In this document: in pieces, positions 21,676 to 30,590 of the stretch
How the letters are laid out: every line of letters begins with the position of its first letter
Position numbering within the stretch: the first letter of the stretch is position 1
NCBI GenBank assembly: GCA_963565915.1
Contig: OY751488.1
Coordinates: forward strand, 1,736,001 to 1,800,000
DNA length: 64,000 nucleotides
Direction of reading: 5' to 3'
DNA from: Entoloma clypeatum
Taxonomy: Eukaryota > Basidiomycota > Agaricomycetes > Agaricales > Entolomataceae
Notes under the pieces: generated by a model
Seen by the model: only the letters and a program-made list of their open reading frames with translations
Told to the model about the DNA's origin: nothing
The model's database searches: none
Made by a program: the position numbers and the translations under genes

Positions 21676-21989
21676 CTTGCTTCGGAGCGGTTGACCACGG
21701 TAGAACAAAGGGAGATTACTGTCCTTTTCAGGCAAGTTGGCCAAGTGACATTTTTCCACAGAAAAAATCTTCCCAGCACCCCCCAGCACTCCGACGCCGA
21801 TAACTCAACAACGACTAAGGATATCCTACCGGAAATTGTACCAAACGACGCGGACGAACCGACCACTTGTTATTGTTATCTACCGGGAGCCAGGCGGTGA
21901 CTTTTTCGAGTTTCGGCATTTTAGGATCGGTGGACAGTACGTTAGCCGCGATATCCTTGAGCAGACATGGTCTAACTGCCTCCTAGTCA

Positions 21990-23182
21990 TGCCGCGTGGT
22001 ACAAAAATCTCATCGGAGATGCAATGCATCATCCTACGGCTCTCAAAGCTCCTCAGAAATGACCAGATCGCCATGTGTCTTGGAGTTTCAGAACGAGCCA
22101 TCAGGCGTGTTATATCTCACTTCCGGGAACATGGAACCATTGAGGAAAGCGATGCTATTCGAGAGGAACCCAAGAGAACCGGCATCTTAGAGATATAGAT
22201 GTTGAGGTCAGTATCTCGTCATATCTTGTTTGAAATTTCGAGCTCTCAAGCATGCGTTTAGTTTTTACTTGGGGCTGTCAATCAACAATCAGACTTGTAT
22301 CTTGACAAACTCAAGGAGATGCTCGAAGTCAGCTGCGGTGCCAGCGTTTCACGTTCCACCATCTGGCGAACAATTCGTCGCGCTGGATTCACAATGAAGA
22401 AAGTGAGCTCACAAGTCAATATGCTTTACATATCATAACACTAAGTTGTCTCCTAGCTCACGCGTGTTGCGGCGGAGCGCTCCGCAGAGAAACGTCTCGA
22501 GTACCTTGCAAGGATTGGCCAGTACACTCCAGAGCAACTTATTTTTGTTGATGAGTCCTCTGTCGATCGCCGAACAACATACAGAGGTCGCGCATGGGCT
22601 ATTCATGGGACCAAAGCTCAGCGGAAGGCTTTTTTTGTGCGTGGACGACGGTATGTCCTCAGAAACACTATGATCTTGATGAACCTGACTTTGTCCTTCC
22701 TTAGATTCTCGGTTCTTCCTGCGCTTTCGCTTCATGATGGGATTATCCACTGTAGCATTGTTGAAGGTTCGTTCTGCACAGAGACCTTTTATTCGTTTAT
22801 CGAAGGCCTTTTGGATAACATGCAACCCTATCCGGTGCCAAATTCCGTGATTGTCATGGACAATTGCCGAATCCATAAGCATCCAGAGATAATAGAGCTT
22901 ATTCATACTCGGTATGTCTGAGTTTTCAACATTGACAGTATTTGACATATGGTGAACAGAGGGATGAGGTGTGAGTTTCTTCCGCCGTACTCTCCCGACT
23001 TCAACCCCATTGAGCTTGCGTTTTCGGCTATGAAATATCATCTTTGCCGGAATGGTGGTTATGTTCGGATGGCAATGACAGACATGTCAGATGAAGACAT
23101 CCATCTCACACTTCTCAAAGCTTTATATATTATTTCGTCGCATGACTCCTATGGCTGGTATAATCACTGTGGATATATCTGA
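21990..23182 (+). pseudogene. Tc1/mariner (IS630-like) DD34E transposase with introns
   Basis: The transposase of Tc1-B, starting MPRGTKISSEMQCIIL. A helix-turn-helix segment (IAMCLGVSERAIRRVISHF) is followed by introns near 22195-22268, 22400-22457, 22650-22704 and 22912-22960. The catalytic residues are D in IFVDESSVDRR, D in VIVMDNCRIHKH and E in PPYSPDFNPIE, with 34 residues between the last two. The C-terminus is YGWYNHCGYI, stop at 23180-23182. Near 22155-22165 the reading shifts by one base before RHLRDIDVE, so this copy probably has a frameshift, unless an unrecognised short intron lies there. Confidence 0.85.
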
Positions 23183-23281
23183 GTAGTGTACTTGTAATTG
23201 ATATTGTATCTCGATCCGAGTCTCGATGATCAAACACATTCATGAAGCTACTTGTAAATTGAAATCTAAACCTAGTGGTAT

Positions 23282-25377
23282 CTATTGATTATTGGGGAAT
23301 ACCCATGTACGTGATTTGAGACACTCCATATCTTCCTTAGCATATTGCATGATCAAAATAGCAGTACCAACCTCGACTCCAAGCCACTCCTCCAAATCCT
23401 TAAGCTGAAAGAAATCCAAGGTAAGTTGAGAAATACGAAAAAAGCCCTTGGCCTTGAGGATAACCCCATATGGTGTGAATATAATGCCATTCTTGTTGCG
23501 CTCCTCATGCTGGTCCAGGTATGAGAACCAAGAAACGACATCGGGAATAACAATCGGAGCTGTGCTGGAGGTAGGGACATTACCAGGCAGAGGCATAGGC
23601 CCGGGGTTGATCATTGGTTGTGTTCCGAAATATTGGCCCGATGGAGGCATGCCACCAGCTTGGCCTGGATAGCCCCATATTGGCATCCCCATAGGACCTG
23701 GATAGCCATACATTCCCAGCGGCATGAATGGTCCAGGAAATCCCGTCTGATCGAGGGGTCATGGGGTTGTTGCTCGGCTTGGCGGTCTGACAGTATGAAG
23801 ATATAACGTCACGGGTTTCTCCTCAATTGATGCATTACCCCCCATCTGTCCATCATAGTATGAATTAGTACATTATACCCTGGAGGATAAGATGACGGGA
23901 CGTACAATTTCTAGCGCCCAAAATGACAAATCACCATGTGTCAATGTAAGGCACTGAACACCACCGTCTGTCGAATAACAGTATATATCTTGATCCTTTG
24001 AATGCTTTGGGCATCTCCACTTGGCTTGTAGCTCACCAACGATGCAGATCTTCCGTTCACTGAGTTCGGACTGGGCATTTGGAATAGCTGGTGGATCCCG
24101 ACGTGATGCTGCCAAAGTTGAAGTATTCTTAAATGATAGTAATGAGAAACAAGACAATTATGGTGTAAACTAGGTGTACATACCTTCTTGGAATTGCCGG
24201 TACTGGCTGAACCCTCCTTCGTTTCACTACTCGCATCTTCGAAGTGGACCAGAACGGCCTTTGGAGCCTGGGTTGATGCCTTTCCATTGGCCAAGCGTGG
24301 TGGTACAATCAGCTTCCGCATCCGATCCTTGAAGAGCTGAAGTTCGTTATCAGTTTGGATCGAAATAGCACCAGCTTTGGTGCTATCGGTGGATAGTCGG
24401 TATTGCAATGCGACAAGACCTGGAAAGTGCTCCAGTTTCTCTGCAACAGCAAGGCAAAGCCCATCCAGTGTCATTGTTGACGAAACAGTGATTGGCGCAT
24501 TCGATCCATCTGGACGACGGACAAGGCTGGATATGTCGAAGGCTAAAACAGTGATAATTATTAGCTACGTCACGAAGTTGTTGAATCGATTATTACTCAC
24601 AACACGTCAGGGGATCGTACAAATCCTCCACATCCACCATTCGGCCATGCTTTACACGAGGTTTCATAGGTCCTGTTTTCGCTGACATCTTCATTGCCTT
24701 CGTTCTCTTAACATGCTGCGACGAATGTGGGTTTATGCCACTATCCATTCCATCATCACTACTGCCCTCGCTATCGCTGCTACCGGAAACCTCAATATCA
24801 ATCTCCTCCGCATCCTCCATTTCTGAACCTTCCTTTCCATCGTCATCAACTTGAAGACCACTGGAAAGTGCGTCTATAAACTGGGCCTTGCTCGTCAACG
24901 GAACTGTGCGATCATGTGCCGGAAACATCGTGATGTCAAGGTCCGAAACCAGAGTATCGGCCTGGGACTCAGCTTCATCGTTCACCTCTGCAATAGAACG
25001 AAGAGGAGCAGTGCACGACTGCGAAGCGACTCGTGGTTGCTTTGTTGGGCGGTTGGTTTCGCTAGGTGTATCTGAATTGCTGCGTTTTCACTGAGTCGTG
25101 GGTTTCGCAGCGGTCGAGGAGCCCTTCACGTTGTGGTACTGGAAGATGGTTTATTGCTCATGCTATTGCTCCAAGAACCACATGTCTGAGGCTTGGGTGG
25201 TTCGATGATGCATAGAAGACCTTTCTCATGGCACCGTTTACAGACTCTTGCACCAGCTGCAAAGCGGCAGCGAGACTTTGCCTGTTTACAAGGAGCACAG
25301 GTTCCAAGCCGAACTTCAGCATCTATCGGAATCAAAATCTTGAAGGCTTCAATTCGGATAGTACGATGGACCTTCAT
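23282..25377 (-). pseudogene. Tc1-B cargo gene: Zn2Cys6 motif, acidic region, ubiquitin/PB1-like and SAM-like parts
   Basis: A multi-exon gene convergent with the transposase. Exon 1 (25377-25140) has Cys27, 30, 37, 46, 49 and 56, spacing CX2CX6CX8CX2CX6C, a canonical fungal Zn2Cys6 pattern. A 49-nt intron follows. Exon 2 (25090-24601) is basic and then acidic (EEIDIEVSGSSDSEG). Exon 3 (24542-24184) reads MTLDGLCLAVAEKLEHFPG ... DNELQLFKDRM, resembling a ubiquitin- or PB1-like fold. Exon 4 has a WRCPKHSKDQDIYC / LTLTHGDLSFWALEI module. The last exon is Gly/Pro/Met-rich, then a SAM-like tail (LKDLEEWLGVEVGTAILIMQYAKED), stop at 23282. A TGA near 23760 interrupts it just before the Gly/Pro run. 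Domain names beyond Zn2Cys6 are tentative; the function is unknown. Confidence 0.65.
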
Positions 25378-25872
25378 CAGTTATCGTGATGGCTGGCAGA
25401 GGATCACTCTTCGGGGCTATGGTGTTTTTTCTCTGCCTTGCCGCTCTCATGAACAAAAACACCGTCAATAAAGACTGTAAATTTGACTATATACAAGTTG
25501 CATAAGTCAGTCCGGAGACAGCCTGTTGCTGCGGTGAACTTACATATCCGATTGCTAAAGCCCAAAACTCTGGGGAGTTGCTGCTTGGTGCCCGGTCAAT
25601 GATGACAACAACCGGTCAATTCGTCCGCGTCGTTTGGTACAATTTCCGGCGGGATTTCCTTAGTCGTTGTTGAGTTATCGGCGTCGGAGTGCTGGGCGGT
25701 GCTGGGATGATTTTTTTCATGTGGAAAATTGTCACGTGGCCAACTTGCCTGAAAAGGACAGTAAGAAAACAAGAACCACGTGAATGGTATTTTCAACCAA
25801 CACACCACATGACGTGTTTCGCACGCACCGACCATCTAGGTCCTCATGGGTTCGGCCCTAAGGGGGAAATAC

Positions 25873-26347
25873 TGTTACATTCTGATCCTCCGATCCGACT
25901 CCGATCTGACTCCTCCGACATTTCGACTAATACTTGATCACATTGTACTTACTGTTACGAACCTTCTCGCTACGTACGATACTTACATTACCTCTGTAGT
26001 TATGTTCACATCTCCAAAAGCCACTTACTATCCGACTCCGACATTAGCCACTCGTTCTCCGACTCCGACGAATCCACACGTCCTCCGACATACTATATAA
26101 ACCTACATATAATCTTGTATTAGCTTCAGTTTTGAATATCAACTTAGTCTCGACCAAACATCCTCTCTGACTCTTGACTTGAGTCTGACTCCGACCATTC
26201 CGACCATTCCGAAATAAAGACACCCCGACGTATTAGCGAGGGCGCAACACACAAGTTGAAGCCAAGTCTTTACCACTATGCCATTCACATTCTCGACCTC
26301 CAACGTGTCCGATGTAGCTCCGATGTTTTGTCGTTCAGTTCTTAACA
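25873..26347 (+). repeat. Gypsy-A 3' LTR
   Basis: A 475-bp LTR, TGTTACATTC to TTCTTAACA, matching 9406-9861 apart from an extra roughly 19-bp stretch near its start and several substitutions. It is preceded by the purine run AAGGGGGAAA. CTTTC follows at 26348. Confidence 0.93.
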
Positions 26348-26352
26348 CTTTC

Positions 26353-26913
26353 CACCACCTCCGACGATTTCCGATGATCTCCGATGATTCCCAACATACC
26401 TCCGACCCTCCGGTTATCGGACTTCTAGATGTGGTGCGTTTATTACTTACACTTACTATACTTTACATTTTCCTTTTCCTTTCCAAACACCTCCGACGTA
26501 TCTCCAATATTCCGACAGCCTGTTCTCCACCCTTCGGTCTTTCAACATGACCTTATTACTTCAAGTCCATGCACGGTACGATACATCACTTATATATTCA
26601 TCTCTTCAACCCCCATCTCCAATGTCCTCCGATCCGCTCCGCTTTTCGGAGCGGATATCTTATTTCAAACATTCCTACTATTTCATATATTCTCGTTGCC
26701 GTTCCGCTTCCATTTCCAATTCCCTTTTTCTATATATCTGCTTCGGTTGCAGGGGATTCCTTAGAGTTTTCTCTTTGGATCTCCCTTGCAAGGTACGATA
26801 TATTGTTGTTTAGTAGTCTTTAATCTAATCTTTGGATCTCCCTTGCAAGTCGTCCGATGTTGGAGTCGCTTCAGAGCACTTCGGAGTTGTTGGATCGTAA
26901 GGTCGCCCTTACA
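26353..26913 (+). repeat. Gypsy-C LTR, right part
   Basis: This continues the LTR cut at 9405 and ends GTAAGGTCGCCCTTACA, complementary in style to its TGTAAGGGC start. It holds two direct copies of GATCTCCCTTGCAAG, 57 bp apart (26778, 26835), as does the LTR at 28486. It abuts LINE sequence at 26914. Confidence 0.7.
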
Positions 26914-28485
26914 CTGACCGTCTACCTGCCCTTGACTCTTTACCAGCTGTTGGTCTGACAGATTGTCCCCCTAAAAACCTATGAAGCCTATGTCGCAGGC
27001 CTCTTAGTCGCCTTTAGCGCAGTTCCTGACTCCTACGCCTCAGCCCAAGACGTCGAATCTGCAGTCATTACAAACCTCCAGATGGCCCTTTCTGAAAATT
27101 GGGACCCCCACTCTCGCCCAGTCAAGGGTGCAGGCTCGCACTCCCATTCATGGTGGAGCAAGACCTGTGACCTGGCCAGGCAAGTATATCTCGACACCAA
27201 ATCCCCCATTGATTACAGGAATCTTCGGTCGGCCATCCGCAAGGCTAAACGTGACTTCTTCGAGGAGAAGATCGAAACCATCCCCCTCTCCCAAAAAAAC
27301 CCCTGGTCCCTCATGGACTGGCACAAACCCTGTCGCTCAGACCCCCTTGCAAATTTGAAGGGGGCCAATGGTGATGTTCTCCACTCTTCTAACGACATGT
27401 TTGACGCTTTTGACAAGGCCTTTCATATGCCTCCTCCGAACTCTCCCAAGATGGATATCCTCAACAAAATCCCACAAGAACCCACTCGCGACTGGATACT
27501 GATCACGGGTCCCGAGATCATCTCCCTTGTCCTCAAATGCAACCCCAAATCCACCCCTGGTCCGGACCACGTATCATGGGCCCTCCTCAAACGTCTCCTC
27601 CAAAAAGATGAAGTGTTGACACACATTACAGCCCTAGCTAACGCCTGCATAGAATTCTCATGCTGGCCCGCCACTTTCAAGACTTCCATCACGGTCATCA
27701 TACCAAAACCTGGCAAAGAAACCTACAATAAACCCAAGTCCTTTCGACCCATCGTTCTCCTCAACATGGTGGCAAAGATTATTGAGAAAGTCATCGCCAA
27801 TCGAATGCAATTTGAATGTGCTAAGTATAGCCTTGTCCATCGATACCAATTCGGCGGACTTCGCTACAGATCTACAACTGATGCTGGCATCATCATAACA
27901 CACAGAGTCCAGAATGGATGGGCGAAGAAACGTGACACTGGGGTCGTGGCCTTTGACATTGCGCAATTCTTCCCTTCTCTGGACCATCAATTTTTGCTAG
28001 GAGTACTACGGTGGCTGGGGCTTTCAGCCGCCTTGAGTAAGTTCTTTGAATCATATCTCCGTGGATGGTCTACTCGTTTTGTCTCAGGACAGAACATCTC
28101 AGACCTCTTCAAAATCCTCTTTGGTGTGGGTCAAGGCTCGGCGCTCTCCCCCATCCTTTCCAGCATTTATCTTTCGCCGGCCCTCAGAATCTTCTACAGT
28201 CGTGGGCACGCACAGTACCTGGATTTGTTCTCCTTTGTAGATGATGGCTTGCTCATCGCCCAATCCTCTGACCTTGACGCTATCGGCTCCCACTTGCGAG
28301 CTGGCCGGAAGGCTATTGACGGCATCCTCACTGACATGGGGCTGGCCACTGAACTGACGAAATACGAACTTATGTTCTTCACCTGAACTGTCTCTCCATC
28401 ATACCCCATTGTCCGACTACTTGGCCAACCCCCCCTCCAAGTCAAAGCCTTCTGGCACTACCTTGGGTTCTTCTTTGACCGTCGC
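26914..28485 (+). pseudogene. LINE (non-LTR retrotransposon) reverse transcriptase fragment
   Basis: The reverse transcriptase part of a Tad-like LINE. The frame is open from about 26959 to 28386. Motifs in order: KPKSFRPIVLLNMVAKIIEKV, the catalytic D in VVAFDIAQFFPSL, GVGQGSALSPILSS, and the FVDD box (SFVDDGLLIAQ). After the stop at 28384-28386 the coding sense continues in other frames (FWHYLGFFFDRR-like), so it is frameshifted. The endonuclease N-terminus is lost at the left Gypsy-C LTR and the RNase H tail at the right one. The RNase H fragment at 36661-37706 may be from the same family. Confidence 0.88.
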
Positions 28486-28917
28486 TGTAAGGGCAACCAC
28501 TTTCACTTTTTACTTTTCCTTTCCTTTCTTCCTTTCCTTTCTATTCCACCATCTCCGACGTCCTCCGATCGTATCCGCTGCCTCCGACATCTTATCCGCC
28601 TCTCCGCATCCGACGACTCCGCCCCCATCCGCTACTCCGCACGTCGGACCACAGGTACTATCATTCATCTTGTTTCCATTCATCCTTCATTGCTACTCCC
28701 GATCATTGCTCATCATTCATGTGTCTCGTTTTATCTCTTATTTCATATCTCATTTTACTATTTATCTCGCTAGCTTGCAGGGGAATCCTTGGAACTTTCT
28801 CTTCAGATCTCCCTTGCAAGGTGTGTGTTGTATTACTTATCAGACTACTCAATCTAAACTTCGGATCTCCCTTGCAAGTATCTGAGTTTGAGTCTTGGAT
28901 TGTAAGGTCACCCTTAC
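28486..28917 (+). repeat. Gypsy-C LTR (short form)
   Basis: A 432-bp LTR, TGTAAGGGCAAC to GTCACCCTTACA, with the 57-bp-spaced direct pair GATCTCCCTTGCAAG (28806, 28863). Flanks CGTCGC and GTAGA do not match, because the element continues to the right as gag. A 9-bp match between 28792-28800 (GAACTTTCT) and 28920-28928 (AGAAAGTTC) suggests a self-priming site like those of Gypsy-A and -B. Confidence 0.78.
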
Positions 28918-29648
28918 AGTAGAAAGTTCTCTTCTAATTGGACCGGGTCCGATTGCATCGTTGTCACGATTCCGTGCTTCGGAGCAGCTTCGTCCGCGTC
29001 CAACTCTGATACATCTCACACCCCTTCCAGTTCTTCTAATTACCTCTCCGTAACTGGTGATTCTGCTCCGCACATAGTAATGGACCACCCCAATCACCTT
29101 GAACAGCTCGAGCACGAGTTCCAGGAACAACGTCAAACTCTCGCTGATATCTCGACTCAACTTGACCAACTCCTCCTCACCTTCAACGCAATTCCTGCCC
29201 CAGCTCCGCCACCTATCCCACCTGCTATTATACCCGCGTCTCCGTTCCAACATTCAGAACAAGATTGCCACCCTGACCCACGGACGACCTGCAGATGACA
29301 ACCCTGATGAGTGGTACTCTGCAGCACGAGTCAATGACGACAATAGGATTGCCAACAAAGCCTTCAAAGCCACTGCTCCGACCCGCACCTCCGCCTTCCG
29401 CAATGTTGTCGGACCAAGAGTATCTGGCACCTCAGTATTCCCTCGCCCCTACATTCCATTCACTCCGTGTACAGCTCCGCTCGCATCCGCATCCGCTCCG
29501 CTGACAAGGGACCCCAATGCAATGGACATTGATACTTCACGTGTCAAAGGCAAGAATGCCAATGCATGCTTCAGATGTAACAAAACAGGTCACTTTAGTC
29601 GTGAATGCCCCCTTCGCTTCGATGTTCGCTTCATGACAATGGAGGAGC
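28918..29648 (+). pseudogene. Gypsy-C gag remnant
   Basis: This is Gag of a third Gypsy family. The ATG at 29080 gives MDHPNHLEQLEHEFQEQ, a coiled-coil-like start of a type common in fungal Gypsy Gag. After about 55 residues the sense shifts frame to PADDNPDEWYSAARVND, which normally lies far downstream, so the capsid middle is deleted. A zinc knuckle, CFRCNKTGHFSRECP, follows near 29570. The frame then runs into the Gypsy-B LTR at 29649. No pol is left. Confidence 0.82.
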
Positions 29649-30050
29649 TGTTATGCTTAACAAACCGTTCCAAGGTTCGGGCAGAGTATGCAGGAAAGTG
29701 GAAAGGTGAAGAGCAAAGTGATTGCTAAATCTAAGGAATCTACTACAGTACAAGAGGTTTATATAGGTACTGACTATAGGCGGTAGCGGATGAGTCAGTA
29801 CTGCGGAAGGCAGTGCGCATGAGTAAGGCGACTGCGGAAGGCTATGTACAGTGAGTAAGCTGACTGTGGAAAGCGAGTCAGCGCGGGAGCGAAGTATACT
29901 AAAGGGGATGACGAAGTAATGTAATGAGTCAGACTGGGAATCGAAGGTTGTGAAAGTAGACGTTAGACATAGTGAGTTCGTAAGAGGGCGCCGAGTCGGG
30001 CCGATAAGTAAAAGATATGACGTGGTCCTCATACCGTAGAGTCCGTAACA
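29649..30050 (-). repeat. Gypsy-B 3' LTR
   Basis: A 402-bp LTR, TGTTATGCTT to GTCCGTAACA in plus reading. It is almost the same as 35897-36298. The outer flank is Gypsy-C gag. Confidence 0.92.
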
Positions 30051-30084
30051 TGTTCCCCTCTCCAAGCTCTGTGTCCTCACAGAG

Positions 30085-30456
30085 TCACTGTCCCCATCCC
30101 TCGTTGTTGCCGGGATCGGACCAGTTCGGACTTTCCTTGAGGCTCCAATCATATATCAACTCCTCATTGATGGCTACGGCGAGTTCGAGGCCTTTGATGG
30201 CCAGCCGAATGCGTCGGTTTTCGATAACGAGGGTGCTGGTGTAATTTCCGAGAATTTGTTTTTCCTCAGGAGTCGGGGCGACGGGGAGATTGGACAGCAA
30301 GTGAAGCCGGATATGCATCTGGCGATGGAGGAGGTCGGCGAGGGAAGTTTCAAGAGCATGGATTTGGTCTCTCATGGAGAGTGCTTCGTTCATAAGGGCG
30401 GCAATGGCGGGGTTGATGTCGGTGGTGGAGGTGGAGGTGACGATGGTGTTTGACAT
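30085..30456 (-). CDS. Gypsy-B small accessory frame after pol
   Basis: An intact 123-codon frame in the same strand as gag-pol, between the pol stop and the 3' LTR. It starts MSNTIVTSTSTTDINP and continues with a Leu-rich, coiled-coil-like segment (MRDQIHALETSLADLLHRQ) and LAIKGLELAVAINEELIYDW. No known domain was recognised. It is one of the few unbroken frames of this element, which argues for recent function or chance. Expression from the LTR is not shown. It could be an envelope-independent accessory protein or non-coding 3' sequence. Confidence 0.45.
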   Translation of the reverse strand: MSNTIVTSTSTTDINPAIAALMNEALSMRDQIHALETSLADLLHRQMHIRLHLLSNLPVAPTPEEKQILGNYTSTLVIENRRIRLAIKGLELAVAINEELIYDWSLKESPNWSDPGNNEGWGQ

Positions 30457-30590
30457 GGCAGTGAGGATGGTTGAGAGATAAAAGAAGAAGGGGGAGGCTA
30501 TATTGGGCAGGGAAAAGGACTAGAGCGGGGAACTCAGTGTGTGGTTGACTGATGAGGTCGATACTTGTCATGGATTCTGAGAGCTGTCTT

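Larger units (their letters stand above)
21719..25761 (+). mobile_element. Tc1/mariner-type element Tc1-B with transposase and cargo gene
   Basis: A 4043-bp element in the 3' untranslated part of Gypsy-A, flanked by TA (21717-21718, 25762-25763). The inverted ends start CTGTCCTTTTCAGGCAAGTT and are about 150-170 bp long with few mismatches. It carries an intron-containing DD34E transposase on the plus strand and a multi-exon gene on the minus strand. The convergent genes end about 100 bp apart (23182, 23282). At 4 kb it is long for this superfamily. Confidence 0.9.
9406..26347 (+). mobile_element. Gypsy-A chromovirus provirus with two nested insertions
   Basis: A full-length LTR retrotransposon bounded by LTRs at 9406-9861 and 25873-26347 and by a perfect 5-bp duplication CTTTC (9401-9405, 26348-26352). 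The total is 16942 bp; without the nested Copia and Tc1-like elements and their duplications it is about 7.1 kb. Order: LTR, self-priming site, gag, pol (-1 frame), antisense Zn2Cys6 gene, polypurine tract AAGGGGGAAA, LTR. Pol ends in a chromodomain. The two LTRs differ by one roughly 19-bp length change and several substitutions, so it is older than the Copia inside it. Confidence 0.95.

Noticed and set aside
28486..28917. Solo LTR of Gypsy-C
   Set aside because: Gag sequence of the same element follows directly and the flanks do not match, so it is a 5' LTR of a truncated element.
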